Source: Cristatella mucedo
Taxonomy: Eukaryota > Bryozoa > Phylactolaemata > Cristatellidae
Direction of reading: 5' to 3'
Assembly (NCBI GenBank): GCA_009760855.2
Contig: WPIO01000041.1
Location: forward strand, 2,364,501-2,428,500
Length of the DNA stretch: 64,000 nucleotides
The translations under genes and the position numbers were made by a program. The notes under the pieces are model-generated. The model had not been told where the DNA came from and did no database searches. It saw only the letters and a list, made by a program, of their open reading frames with translations. This document shows, one piece after another, positions 34,560-47,589 of the stretch (positions within the stretch are counted from its first letter, which is position 1; each line of letters opens with the position of its first letter).

Positions 34560-35165
34560 CAGATCTACTCCCCCACCAGGCTAAACATCGTACCACTGCA
34601 GCTTTTCGGAATCTAACTGATTACCTATACCTCGTAGAAATCTAAAATCCTTTGGAGACCATGCCTTTAGTTCGTATGCTCCCAAAGCCTGGAACTCACT
34701 CCTGACTTGCGTCACGACATCTCCTGACATGTCGACATTTAAAAAGAAACTAAAAACGCATCTATGTATGATATCATTCACTGGGTCCCTGTGATTTTTA
34801 CTTTGTTTCCTTATGCATGCTGACACTATGCATGATGCCACTAACCAAACTTGCATGCTGACGCTGTGCATTCCACCCTAACCATGTTATTTCTGTTGTT
34901 TATTAAGTATGCTACCACTAACCATTCGATCGTGCTTTCTTTGTAGCAAATGTAAAGTGGCTAGAACGAGAATGAGTTCTCTGAGGGTTCTATATCAAAT
35001 GCACTATTAGTTATTATTATTATTATTTCGTTTGTTTTTCAAGCATGATTTTACTTACCATTCAATTGCATTTCACTTTACAGCAAATGTAAAGCACCTA
35101 GAGAGAGATTAAGTTCTCTGAGGGCGCTTTATCAAGTGAATTATTATTATTATTATTATTATTCT
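34560..35165 (+). mobile_element. LINE-A 3' end followed by a second tail
   Basis: 34560-35027 runs from ACTCCCCCACCAGGCTAAAC to (ATT)n. A second, nearly pristine 3' end follows (GATTAAGTTCTCTGAGGGCG, then AAGTGAATTATTATT) to 35165. Tandem insertion at the first tail is the simple reading. Confidence 0.8.
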
Positions 35166-35885
35166 CCGTATCGCTGCCTTTTTAATCACTTATCGCTGGT
35201 AAAGAGATTGCTGACATGCTTACACCAACACACAGTAGTAGCAAATAAGATCGAGCAATGATCTAAGATGGTAAGCCGAAACATATAGAAGCCACTAGAA
35301 TCAAGATCCTTTATGATCACGTGCTCTATTATCTGCCAATTCGAGTTTTACGAAAGACACATAGACACAAGAAATGCGAAATTTCGAAGAAATGAGAAAA
35401 CCTGACGATAGAGTAAGGGGTGAATAGTTACACATCCAGCAATTAACAATATCCGGTGGCATAAAAGGATGTCGGTGAGGAACTCCGATGAGTCTTTCAC
35501 AAACATGGTTAAACTGCCACAAGGGGATCACCAGAACATAACAGTAAAAGGCATGGTCTTTGATCGCGGCCTGATATCAACCGATTCAACCAAAGACCCA
35601 TGTGAACTGTCACAGAGCTAAATAGCCAAGCGATCAAGGATACCGACTAAAGCTCTTCTGTTGGAACATGCTAGTGGACCAATCTTCGAGTGCCACATTT
35701 CAATGTTCATAAAAGTCTGTAATCGATTTCAGGCTTCTAAAGAGCTTTAGCTATGCTCTATTTTAGTGAACAAGGTCAAGAGAAACCAACAACCTACTTA
35801 GTGGACTATTTTCTATAGTACAATAGATATAGTATAGAACAACAGTATGCTACATATATATGATCTGAGCATATCACGAACATGA

Positions 35886-36836
35886 ATAATAATAATAAAA
35901 ACAATAATGCACTTGATAAAGCATCGTCAGAGAACTCGATCTCTTTCTAGGCGCTTTAGATTTGCTGCAAAGGGAAAAGCGATTGAATGGTGAGTAATAT
36001 CATGCTTGATAAACAACATGAAGAAGCTGGTTAGGGGTGACATGCACAGGGTCAGCATGCAAGTGTGGTTAGTGGCAGCATGCACAGTGTCAGCATAAGC
36101 ATATGAAGGACGAATCACAGGGACCGACTAAATGCCGTCCTAAATAGGTGTGTTTTAAGTTCTTTTTAAATGTGGTCAAGTCAAGGGATGTTCTGACGCA
36201 GGTCAGGAGGGAGTTCTAGGCTTTGGGAGCATACAAACTAAATGCACGGTCTCCAAAGGATTTGCGGTTTGTACGAGGTATTGGTAAACTATTGGATTCC
36301 GAAAAGCGGGTGGTACGATGCTTGGCCTGATGGGGTAGTATATCTGAGACATAGGCTGGAGCCAAAGAATGAAGAGACCTAAAAGTGAGCGACAAAACCT
36401 TGAAGTCGATCCATTGCTTGACTGGTAGCCAGTGCAGGTCGGCGAGAAGTGGTGTGATGTGGCAACTGCGATGCTGATGACAGACAAGCCTAGCTGCCGA
36501 GTTTTGCACCAGCTGTAACGCCTGATTGCACATGCCGGTAGGCAAGAAAGCAGTGAGTTACAGAAGTCAAGACGGGATGTCACAAATACATGGACCAACT
36601 TAGACGTAGTATCCTTATCTAAATAAGCCCGAATTTTAGCAATGTTATGTAGCTGAAAGTAGACAGACTTGATTGTGGAGCTGATGTGGTCGCGTAACCA
36701 GAGGTCACTTTGGAACATGACATCTAGATTTAGAGCTGATTCAACAGGAGATATGCTGGCAGAGCCAATTTTGAGCATCAGCCTTTCCGATTTCTGAATT
36801 ACACTGGGTTTTCCTATAGCTAGTAGGTTGGTTGCT
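35886..36836 (-). mobile_element. LINE-A 3' portion, reverse
   Basis: The tail ATAATGCACTTGATAAAGCA leads into UTR and C-terminal coding sequence; a minus ORF of 191 codons (36203-36778) includes [20 protein letters not shown] and [20 protein letters not shown]. 5'-truncated at 36836. Confidence 0.9.
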
Positions 36837-37292
36837 TATGAAAAGAGCAATGACCGACAGAGATAGCAGGAAAAAATGGACAGATGAGCAAGAGTATATG
36901 AAAAAGAGATGAAGGGAAGAGATACAATGAGAAAACAGAAATATATGGAAATGAGCCAGGGAGATGGTAAACATGAGCTAGAGCATCAAAATATTATGCA
37001 TCCTATGTTAAAGCCAACTGTTATGCCCTGTATTACAGCCGACTTTAAAATTACATCTGGCACGCTGCTACCGAAGAGTCTATTCCATCGCCAGTGAAAT
37101 AGAAGACAAACAAAGATCACTTGTCAGACTGCATGATCGTAACCAAAGAGTCAGATCCCAACCCAAACCATGTGCCTAATTTAGTCAGCACTTGAGTTTT
37201 AGGCATGATGACTGGTAGTACACAGATGATTCGCATGGCACGGGAGCTCGTGGATGGCAGTTACAGCACAACTGAGCAGCAGCTGCTCTTAC

Positions 37293-37389
37293 CTCTTGTG
37301 CTCTTTCGAGATCATCAGGGTCAAGTAGCTTAAACACGTAAAGCAGCAGGCGGTCCGGCAGATCATTGACATTTCTCACCAGGTGACTC
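37293..37389 (-). CDS. F-box exon
   Basis: This is a 97-nt exon (1 nt + 32 codons) ending in phase 0 at CAAGAG|GTAAGAG. The product contains NDLPDRLLLYVFKLLDPDDL followed by ERAQE. This matches the start of the F-box motif: LP..LL.YIF..LDP.DL..A. F-boxes bind SKP1 and tether a protein to the SCF ubiquitin ligase. The acceptor is probably CTAGCAG at 37390-37391; nearby AGs are possible and change only the first residues. The rest of the F-box should lie in the next exons. Confidence 0.7.
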
Positions 37390-37454
37390 CTGCTAGTGAA
37401 GGCATTGGCTGCTTACTGAATACCAGACATGTCTATCATAGCCCACAGGATAAC

Positions 37455-38508
37455 AATAATAAAACATGCATTTATATAGCATCCTCAGTTAACTTTATCT
37501 TTTTTCTAGGTAATTTACATATGCTGTAAAGAAAACATGCCAGTACGGTTACTGATAATATGCACAGTGTCAGCATGCACACCCGCACAACAAAAAGTTC
37601 TCAAGGACCCAGCAAATGCTGATTTGAGGCAGGTTTGAGGCACAACTACACGACTTGAGCAGTGATAGGTAGTCTGGAGCAAGAGAATGAAGGGATTTAA
37701 AATTAAGTGAAAACATCTTGAATTCGATGCACTGCTTGATTGGTAGCCAGGACAGGTCGGCAAAAAGTGGTGAAATATGGCTTATGCAACACTCACATCA
37801 GATAAGCATGGCTGCAGCAGTTTTCACAAACTGTAAGTGTGTGATTGTACTGGCCGGTATACAGGCAAGTTTTGAGTTACAGAAGTTAAGACGGGGTGTC
37901 ACAAATGCATGAACCGACTTGGAATGTGGTATCCTTGTGTAAGTGGCCCGAAATTTCGCTTTGGATTTGAACACTCGGATTTCGTATAGAGGATCAAGGA
38001 GATATGGTGGCAGATCTATCTCTAACCGTATTACCTTTGGAGAAAGTGCCTTTAGTTCCTGTGCTCCCAAAGATTGGAAATCACTACCGACTGACGTCGC
38101 CACATCCCCTGACTTGACGATATTTTAAACGATAAGCTTAAAGCACACCAGTTTATCAAAGCATTTAGTGAGTCCTTGTGATTTGTCCTTTGCATGTTTA
38201 TGCAAGCAAAACCTGTGTGTGCTAGGACTAACCATATCTACATGTTCACCCTGTTCATATCTCATCTTAAAATGTCATGTTTAAATGACATTACAAATGT
38301 TACAACTAATCATTTGGTCATACTTTCTTTATAACGATTTATACATTGCCTAGAAAGAGATTTGGTTCTCTGAGGGTTCTACACGAATGTGTTTATTATT
38401 ATATTATTACTTCCAATGCTATTATGTGTGTTGGCATTGTGCACACTACTATTAACCATTTGATCATGCTTCCTTTACAGCATCTACTAAGTGCTAGAGA
38501 ATTCTCTG
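37455..38508. mobile_element. LINE-A cluster: 37455-37965 minus, 37966-38405 plus, 38406-38508 plus tail
   Basis: A reverse 3' portion begins with ATAAAACATGCATTTATATA. A plus copy follows (CCTTTGGAGAAAGTGCCTTT to GTTCTACACGAATG), then another plus tail. The outer ends are both 3' tails. The minus frames near 37800 show VKTAAAML decayed C-terminal sequence. Confidence 0.7.
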
Positions 38509-38603
38509 AGGTCAGGTCAGTTAAAGTGAGGTCAGGGCAAGTGGTCAGATCAGGTCAGGACTAGATGTAAGATGAGGTCAGGACCAGATTTTAGGTCAGG
38601 TCA
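38509..38603. repeat. AGGTCA-rich minisatellite
   Basis: Seven exact AGGTCA hexamers on the plus strand (38509, 38514, 38529, 38552, 38575, 38593, 38598) plus GGTCA variants. It starts at the end of a LINE-A tail. Confidence 0.85.
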
Positions 38604-38833
38604 AAACTAATGAACTGCTAGGAGCTCTGTACTTTGGCCTAAGATAATAAGTGCAGAAGCAGCTGCAGTGTTCTGGTAACACTAGTAACTAAACAAATTG
38701 CAATGTAAGTCCCCGTGGTGGCTGAGCGATTGTACCAGAAGCTTCCAATACCAACCCTGCCGAATAAACGTCGTCTCTGCTGTTCTTGTGTTTTCTCACT
38801 TGTACACCACTAGCAAACTTGTGGAAATGGTGT

Positions 38834-39575
38834 AATAATAATAACAATAATAATAGTAATGCATCTGTAGAGAGAGACTTCTGTAATTCACTGCTTGCTG
38901 GCCTACCGGCCTGAGTAATCAGGCGCTTACAGCTGGTGCAAAACTCTGCAGCTAGGCTTGTCTGTCGTGAGCTTTGCACTTGCCTTTCGCACCACTTCTG
39001 CTTCGACCTGCACTGGCTCCCAGTCGAGCAACGAACGACTTCAAGGTTTTGTCCCTACTTTTAGGTCCCTTCATTCTCTGACTCCAGCCTCCCTATCAGA
39101 TCTGCTGTCCCACTAGGCAAAGCATAATACCACCTGCTTTTCGGAAACTAACTGTTTACCTATACTTCTAGCAAACATCGAATCCTTTTGAGACCATGCA
39201 TATAGTTCCTATGCTCCCAAAGCCGGGAACTCACTCCGGACTTGCGTCACAACATCCCCTGACTTGACTACATTTAATAAGAAATTAAAAACTCACTATT
39301 TACGACAGCATTAGGTGGGTCCCTGTGATTCGTCCTTTATGTGCTTATGCGTGCTGAAGCTGTAATGCTGCCACTAACCATACTTGCATGCTGACCATGT
39401 GCATGTCACTGCTAACCATGTTATTCTTGTTGTTTAACGAGCATGCTACCACTAACCACTAACCATTCGATCGTGTTTCCTTTGCAGTAAAGTTAAAGCT
39501 CTTAGAAAGAGATTCAGTTCTCTGAAGGCACTTTATGAATGGTGCTACTATTGTTTCATTTTTATTAGACCTCGT
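38834..39575. mobile_element. LINE-A: short reverse tail then plus copy (38873-39575)
   Basis: AAT repeat with GTAATGCATCTGTA (reverse tail remnant) abuts plus coding sequence CTTCTGTAATTCACTGCTTG, running to the tail GATTCAGTTCTCTGAAGGCA. A further small example of the outward-tail arrangement. Confidence 0.65.
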
Positions 39576-39597
39576 CTGAACCTCAAAACCTTTGTAA

Positions 39598-40103
39598 TGT
39601 AACCTTACGTACTGCATCTGCATCTGTAATTCCACAAAGCCACAAAGACCATGTGGTTGCTATGCAGGATATTTGTGTATAGCGCACTCACAGCCTAAGC
39701 TGCTTTCGGTACGCATTCGGTAGCCAACAGACTTCATCTCAAGCAACAAAGAAAAATTGGGAAGCATAGCAGAGTCGGGAAAGCAGTTCAGGTAGTGACT
39801 GGCATACAAGTAGCAGCTCAGGACTACTGTAGATAATATACCATAGTCAGCAGCAGGAGAGTAGTAACTATCGTTGCATAAGAATTGTGGAAGCCAGTTC
39901 CACATTCTAGGACCTGCAGAGCTAAAGCAGCTTCTGTTGCCAACGGTCCTTAAGTGGAGGAATGGAACAGCTAATTTATTGTCCATACAGAACCTAAGAG
40001 CACGAGGAGGCTGAAACTGGTGCAGCAGTTCAGCTAGGTGTGGAGGAGAAAAAGCGTGGCGGGCCTTGTGGGCCAGCCTAAGAACTTTGCTCTGTATTTA
40101 ATA
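39598..40103 (-). mobile_element. LINE-B 3' end, reverse
   Basis: Starts with the complement of the LINE-B 3' end (TCTGTAATTCCACAAAGCC) and runs through the C-terminal coding region to AAGAACTTTGCTCTGTA. It is 5'-truncated at 40103, where a LINE-A (AAT)n tail begins. Confidence 0.85.
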
Positions 40104-41382
40104 ATATTAATAATAATGCACTTGATAAAGCACCCTCAGAGAACTCAATCTCTCTCTATAAGAATAATAATATTGCACTTGATAAAGCGCCCTCAGAGAA
40201 CTTAATCTCTTTCTAGGCGCTTTACATTTGCTGCAAAGTGATACGCAATAGAATAGTAAGTAAAATCATGCTTGAAAAACAAACAAAATGAATAACATGG
40301 TTAGGGGTTACATGCACTGGGTCAGCATGCAAATGTGGTTAGTGGCAGCATGAACAGTGTCAGCACGCATAAGCACATCGAGGACGAATCACAAGGACCC
40401 ACTAAATGCTGTCCTAAATAGGTATGTTTTTAAGTTTCTTTTAAATGTGGTCAGGTCAGGGGATGTTCTGATGCAGGTCGGGAGGGAGTTCCAGGCTGTG
40501 GGAGCATACGAGCTAAATGCACGGTCTCCAAAGGATTTAAGGTTTGTACGAGGTATTTCTAGACTGTTGGATTCCGAAAAGCGAGTGGTACGATGCTTTG
40601 CCTGATGGGGTAGTATCTCTGAAAGATAGGCTGGAGCCATAGAATGAAGAGACCTAAAAGTGAGCGACAAAACCTTGAAGTCAATCCGTTGCTTGACTGG
40701 TAACCAGTGCAGGTCGGCGAGAAGTGGAGTAATGTGGCAACTGCGACGCTCACGGCAGACAAGCCTAGCTGCAGAGTTTTGCACCAGCTGCAATCGCCTG
40801 ATCGCACATGCTGGTAGGCCAGTAAGCAGTGAGTTGCAGAAGTCGAGACGAGATGTCACGAATGCATGGACCAACTTGGACGTGGTATCCTTATCTAAAC
40901 AAGCCCTAATTTTAGCAATGTTATGAAGCTGAAAATAGGCTGATTTGACTGTGGAGCTGATGTGGTCGTCTAACGAGAGGTCGCTTTGGAATATGACACC
41001 TAGATTTCGAGCTGATGCAACTGGAGATATGCTGGCAGAGCCAATTTTGAAAGTCAGCCTTTCCAATTTCTGAATAACACTAGGTTTGCCCATAACTAGT
41101 AAGTTAGTTTTATCATCGTTTAGTTTTAGAAAATTTGCTGCCATCCATGATCGGATGTCATCAATGCATGCAGCAAGTGAGTTGAGAGAATTTGAGGTGC
41201 TCGAAGGCTGGGAGGGATCAAAGCAAAGGTACAACTGAGTGTCATCCGCATAGAAGTGAAAGCCTAGATTGTGCTTGGCAATCACATCAGCGAGAGGGAG
41301 AGTATAAACGGTGAAAAGGACCGGACCTAGCACAGAGCCCTGAGGTACTCCATATTTTAGAGGTACTTCAGATGATCTTTGC
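40104..41382 (-). mobile_element. LINE-A, reverse, best-preserved RT in the window
   Basis: Two successive tails (40104-40160 and about 40165) precede the UTR and a 314-codon minus ORF (40389-41333). The ORF carries RT motif C in [10 protein letters not shown] and extends upstream through VPQGSVLGP to about 41380. The C-terminal block includes [34 protein letters not shown] and [19 protein letters not shown], typical of CR1/L2-type elements. The copy lacks the endonuclease and the first RT motifs, so it is not autonomous. Confidence 0.92.
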
Positions 41383-41492
41383 TAGGCGCTTTACATTTGC
41401 TACAAAGGGAAATGCAATTGAATGGTGAGTAATATCATGCTTGATAAACAAACAAAATTGATAACATGGTTAGGGGTGACATGCACAGGGTC
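41383..41492 (-). mobile_element. LINE-A tail fragment, reverse
   Basis: GCTAGGCGCTTTACATTTGC through ATGGTTAGGGGTGACATGCA; lacks the (AAT)n, so it was cut internally. It sits between the main LINE-A and a reverse LINE-B. Confidence 0.75.
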
Positions 41493-42075
41493 TTTGCTGA
41501 TCTACCGGCAGCCACTCTAGCTCTTTTAGCAATAGAGACACATGGTCAAACCTGTGTGATTTGAAAACTAGCCTTGCAGCCATATTCACAGGCATAGGCC
41601 TAGTTGCTTTTTTTGGTAGCACAGCCAAACCGGAATTATAAAAATCAAGCCGAGACAGAACTAAGGAGCTAGCTAAACTTTTGCAAGCCACGTTTAAAGA
41701 TAGCTTCTAATCTTAGAGATCGGACTTGATGTCTAGCTGTAGCAGCGGTCTTCTAATGATGCCTTTTAAAATTTAGGCAGTAATAAAAACCCACACCTAA
41801 ATTTCGAGCACGTGGTGATGGTCGCACAACAGCATCACCTATTAGAAGAGCAAAGCCTTGTAATCCAGACACAGGCTAAGGGTGTCCTGTGAGCAGCAGT
41901 TCAGTTGTTTGTTTGGTTTTAAGAAATTTTCCGCAATCTAGGATCGAATGTCAGCGAGGCAAGCACTCATTTAATCAGTTTCTGCAGGCGATTCTGACGG
42001 TTTGAATGACAAATACATCAGAGTATCGTCAGCATAAAAGTGATATCCTAGTCCACGGGCCTTAATCACTTTTCC
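41493..42075 (-). mobile_element. LINE-B, reverse, downstream half of a split copy
   Basis: Encodes on the minus strand HFYADDT and the C-terminal RT region (complement of AAAGAGCTAGAGTGGCTGCC). It stops at CTTTTCCCCA, the point where the sequence starting at 43176 resumes. The pieces are parts of one copy. Confidence 0.85.
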
Positions 42076-42076
42076 C

Positions 42077-42997
<921 letters not shown>

Positions 42998-43040
42998 TAT
43001 ATATATACATATCTATCTATCTTCTGTCTGTCTGTCTGCC

Positions 43041-43044
<4 letters not shown>

Positions 43045-43111
<67 letters not shown>

Positions 43112-43190
43112 ATAACCTCTGGGAATATATATATATATATATATAAAACCTCAGGGAATATATATATATATATATAATATATATTCCCAG
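43045..43190. repeat. (TA)n with inverted AACCTCTGGGAA/TTCCCAGAGGTT copies
   Basis: TA tracts broken by AACCTCTGGGAA (about 43115), AACCTCAGGGAA (about 43147) and their complement TTCCCAGAGGTT (about 43178-43190). Confidence 0.85.
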
Positions 43191-43862
43191 AGGTTGAGTA
43201 TAAATGGAGAACAGCAAGGGACCGAGAACGGACCCTTGAGGGACTCCACAGGTGACTGGTCTCGTGGGTGAGACCTGACCCCCCACACGACACGGATTGA
43301 ACACGATCAGACAAGTATGTTTCAAACCACACAGTACCTCGTCTGCCAGACCAGTCGTTGTTCTCAGTCGTTTAAGTAGGACATTTTGATTAATGGTGTC
43401 GAAGGCAGCTGACAGATCTAGCAGACCTAGTGCAGTGACTGTCATCATTGCCACATAGAATGTCATTGTTAACACGGAAGAGAGCATTTTCGGTGGACTA
43501 CTGCCTCTTTAACCCCGATTGATATTTTTCCGACATTTCATTCTTTTCAATATGTGCTACCAGCTGCTTAGCGAAAATATTTTCAAGAATCTTTGACAAG
43601 AAAGGAAGAAGGGAAACTGGGTGATAGTTTGCAAGAACCTTTATATCTAATCCAGGCATTTTAAGTATCGGTCTAACGATTGCCAATTTGAAGGACTTGG
43701 GTACGACTCCTTTTTCCAATGAAGCATTACAATTCTCGGTTATGGCAGGGCTAAGTTAGTCTGCCGGTGAAGACCGCAGAGATGATGGCATAGGGTCTCA
43801 GAAGACGAGCTCTTTTTACAAGACCTTATTAAGGTAGCCACATTGCAGGCAGAAACATCGGA
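43176..43862 (-). mobile_element. LINE-B, reverse, upstream half of a split copy
   Basis: Minus-strand RT from KSFKLAIVRPILKMPGLD through [20 protein letters not shown] (intact motif A) to [20 protein letters not shown]. It ends at TTCCCAGAGG, where the copy was interrupted. Together with 41493-42075 it forms one element. Confidence 0.85.
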
Positions 43863-43867
43863 GGTGG

Positions 43868-44192
43868 TGCCTTTAGTTAGTATGCACCTAAAGCCTTGAG
43901 CTCACTATTGACGCACATTCCAACGTCCCCTGACATGACAACGTTTAAAAGAAGCTTAAAAATATCTGTTGTTTATTACAGTATTTAGTGGATCTTTGCG
44001 ATTCGTCCTTTGTGCGAATTTACCTGCTTACACTGTGCCTACTACTTGTGGATGTTGCCACCAATTATTTGGTAATGCTTTCTACACAGCATATGTAAAG
44101 TGCCAAGAAAGAGAATCAGTTCTCTGGGGAGTAAAATACAAACGTGGTATCATTAATATTATTCTTATTATTATTATTATTACAAACTAACC
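43868..44192 (+). mobile_element. LINE-A 3' end
   Basis: CCTTTAGTTAGTATGCACCT, CAACGTCCCCTGACATGACA and the tail GAGAATCAGTTCTCTGGGGA then (ATT)n. Confidence 0.7.
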
Positions 44193-45799
44193 TCGGCCAC
44201 TTAACCTCTGATGCCAAGTGAGGTTTTTCAGCCAGCCAGGTACCGATGAAGAGAACGTCACCGATGACTGGGCTTAGATATACTGGGCACCTGGACGATG
44301 GGAACGATGAAACTGAATCATTCCTATTCTTCAGCCCTGTCATAGCATGGTGCTACCTGACTGCTAATGCTACTGGCTTTGCTGTGAAGTGAGAGCACGA
44401 AGCCACACCAGAAAACCAGACACACTGCAGCAGACTGCCACTGTTGGGACACGATTGCTGCTGTCACATTCCCATTCAGCTCGGCTCTTGCCTGCAACCT
44501 ATGCATTGATACTTGGTAAGCTATGTGCAACCGTATTGCTCCAGAGGTCGCGACATTTACGATCATTATTGATCGTTCATGGCAATTAAAGCTGGCAATT
44601 CTGCTGGCTAGCAAAGCAATTCGAAAGGCCCGGCTTTAGATATACTACAAAATTCCGGGCCGATTGCAGCATACCTGCTCGCATGAAAACTGGCATCAGT
44701 GCTAATATTAAGCACCTACTTACTATTAAATTAATTATGCACTAATTGACATTCTCCTCATTCTGTAAAGCAGCATGGCATTCCAGCTACTGCTAGGGCA
44801 CAAAAAGCCACTAACTGCTCTACCATTTCACTACGGCTCTTGAAGCCCGACGGCTCTGGCCAAAAGGGCCATAGCTAAAAGTATAAATCGACAGCTTGAA
44901 TCGACAGCCAGACGCATATGGCGCTACAGAAAACCGTACATTCGGTAGCTCGGCGGGAGGTAAAGTGCGCCTTGTCTGTCCCGCCCGCTGAACCACGGCA
45001 CTCTGATGCCATAGGCTAACTTGGCCCCACCAGTGTCAGCAGCCCTAGCGACAAGGGCACCCCAGTTCGTGAAAAAATGTGAAACATCAGATCAATAATG
45101 TCTGAAGACACTTATTCTAGATGTTTCTACTTTGAAAAAAGAAAACTGAGAAACCTTCGAAAAAGGTTGATACAATGAAGCAGGCACGGGATACCTCCAA
45201 ATAGGCCTGTTTTCATAATAGACCAGACAATTGACCGATCAGTGCATCAGCCACAAAACACATCAACACAAAACAAATCAACACAAAACACATCAACACA
45301 AAATAGTGCATCCCTCTTGAGCATCATGCAGAAATAGGCAGATCAACTGTCACTGGTGTGCACGATTGCTGCAAGTATTCGCTACATGAGCTGCGCTTTC
45401 TTTGCAAATTGCCTTTGTTGCTGAAGGCTAAAAATTGCAGGGCCCAGAAAACAGACCGGCTAGTGCAGCACCACCAATCATTGACCGACGTTACACTAAT
45501 TTGCCACAAATTAACGGCCCTTATTTACTGTGCCCATTGCTGATCATTGTTATGCTGGCCTCCAGCAGATCAGGGGACTTTCTTGCCAGACTGGCGTAGT
45601 AAAGTTTAACGAAAGATTAAGCAACGCCCCGAGCCACCTTGTCCCAGGTGGCATGTAACAATTTTGGATGCTTCATACCAGAATCAGCCATTCGACACTC
45701 GTTCGATACTCTAAACTGAGGATCTACTGAGTGCACGCTAGGACACCATCAAGGTAAAATACTCAGGAAATGTCAATTAAATTGAGCACTAATCAGTCA
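44193..45799. other. Intron sequence with one small tandem repeat
   Basis: Only the 17-bp repeat at 45253 stands out. A short palindrome ACGATCATTATTGATCGT lies near 44558. Confidence 0.35.
45253..45304. repeat. 17-bp tandem repeat, 3 copies
   Basis: Unit ACAAAACACATCAACAC; the middle copy has AAATC in place of ACATC. Confidence 0.9.
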
Positions 45800-46845
45800 A
45801 ATATCATAATAATGGAAATGAAATTTCTAAAGCAATTTGAGAAAACAGTTTTCTAGGCATTACATATAAGTATGTTGCAAAGGAAGGATGTCAATTGGTT
45901 CATGTTAACATGAACAATATCAGCACACATAGTTACAAAATGTACAGTTCATTTGATTGAGTACATTCTACGAGGGAACAGGCAGGTTTTAGCTTCCTCT
46001 TTAGATGTCGTCGAGTCAGGGGATGTAGTGACGTCAGTCGGGAGTAAGCAACAGGCTTTGGGAGCATAGCAACAGTATGCATGATCTGCAGACGATTTGA
46101 GGCTGGTTCGAAGCACACAGAAAAGAAGACGAGTCAGAAGAGTGGTTGGTAAGATGCAAAGCTTGATAAGCTACTATGTCAGACAGGCTAGCCTAAGCAA
46201 GTGAATGAAGGGATGTCAACGTCAGCATCAGAACCCTGGAAAAAAGACAGCATTAATGGAAAGCCCGTGCAGATCGAAGACAAGTGGCAGATTGTGAAGT
46301 GCTAGGGTAACACAATCTGCTGCAGTTTCCTGTCGTCTGTAAGCTACTTGATGGCAGAGAGACTTGCAAATAGGGAGCTACTGAAGTCTAGATGGGATGC
46401 ATGGACAAGCTTGGCTGCATTACCCTTATCAAGCAAGGCTCTCCCACATTCTCGAAATGGTATGTAGCTGGAAGAAAGGAGGTTTAACAGTAGAGCTGAT
46501 ATGTCCATCTAGTTAAAGGTCATTACATTAGGTCACTTTGGAACAGGACACTCGGATTGGATGCAGAATTTGCAGGGTATATGCTGGCCAAGCCCATTTT
46601 CAGGATTAGATTCTCCGATTTCCGAGCAACGATTGGTTTGCAAATATCAGTTAAGGCTTTTAACGTCATTCAAATCGACATTTTTTGCTGCATTCCAAGT
46701 CTGAATGTCAGTAATGCATGCTGCGTGGGAGTTAAGAGAGCTCGACGTGCTGGAAGGCAGGAACGGATCAAAGAAAAGGTACAGGTGAATGTCATTTTCA
46801 TAAAAAGGAAAACCTGGATAATGCTTGACAACGATATAGCTCTAT
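45800..46845 (-). mobile_element. Old LINE-A, reverse
   Basis: From a decayed tail (GAAAACAGTTTTCTAGGCAT) through UTR and coding region (GGTCACTTTGGAACAGGACA) to GGAACGGATCAAAGAAAAGG and TAAAAAGGAAAACCTGGA near the YADD region. Diverged; plus-strand ORFs here are shadows. Confidence 0.7.
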
Positions 46846-47105
46846 ACCCGTGCACCTCCTCATCAACTAACTGGCGTCCTATATCCGTTATCCACAAGGT
46901 ACTTGACGGATTAAGGCTGAGCTCAGATATGACCGATACAAAAACTCGTGATTTGCTCGCTTCCATTTCTCTGACGGCTCAATGAGTTACAATCCAAAAC
47001 TTTAACGATTGATCGTTCACTCTTTTTTGAACAAAAAAAGTGCGTAGACACAATGATGCACGAAAGAGTAGTTTCAAGCAGGCAAAAATTGACGATCAAT
47101 CATAC

Positions 47106-47212
47106 TTGGCCGATAGTGCAGCTCTGAGCACTGCTAAAATGTCGTCGGAGCTGACTTTGACCAGGTCTACTATCAGAGTCATGATGTCACTTGGCCGCCA
47201 AGTCTCGATTGC
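47106..47212 (-). CDS. Exon: Trp-containing helix preceding the F-box
   Basis: This is a 107-nt exon (35 codons + 2 nt), phase 0 in, acceptor CTCTTTGAAG, donor GGCCAA|GTATGA. The product is AIETWRPSDIMTLIVDLV, then KVSSDDILAVLRAAL. The pattern W..SD...LI..L resembles the segment that precedes the F-box in beta-TrCP-type proteins (compared from memory of the family). The phase fits the F-box exon exactly. If the donor is wrong, this frame ends at a TGA a few codons later. Confidence 0.5.
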
Positions 47213-47378
47213 CTTCAAAGAGCACGACACGCACACAGTAATGCTGTGGCGCCAAAATAAGCAGCAACGTGAATCCAAAAACGCAGTTGCCATAAGCAAT
47301 TGGTCCTTGTTTCCTATGAGCAGAGCTGCTGCAGAGATTAAGCCGCGATGCCACGGTACAGGCTGCACAGGAGCATAC

Positions 47379-47560
47379 CTTCCAGATTTCACGCTGCTGC
47401 GAGTGATAGACAGCAGCTAATTTCGCTCTGTTAGGCTTCACAAGGAACTCCTCGTTGATACCGTAACTAAATTTCACACTTTTGTAAGTTGCCTGCAGAG
47501 GTATTGAGATGTCCACGGACGAGCCGCCGGATAGACTGGCCACACCTCGGCGAAGGCCAC
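47379..47560 (-). CDS. Exon upstream of the F-box module
   Basis: This is a 182-nt exon (2 nt + 60 codons), phase 0 at its 3' end. The acceptor is GCACTTTAG and the donor is GGAAG|GTATGC. The product runs from GGLRRGVASLSGGSS through KSVKFSYGINEEFLVKPNR to VYHSQQREIWK and looks like folded, non-repetitive protein. The acceptor-side intron holds a 40-bp tandem duplication and a C20 run. The intron to the next exon is 166 bp. Confidence 0.6.
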
Positions 47561-47589
47561 CTAAAGTGCAGTAACGTAAGTCAGCGCTA

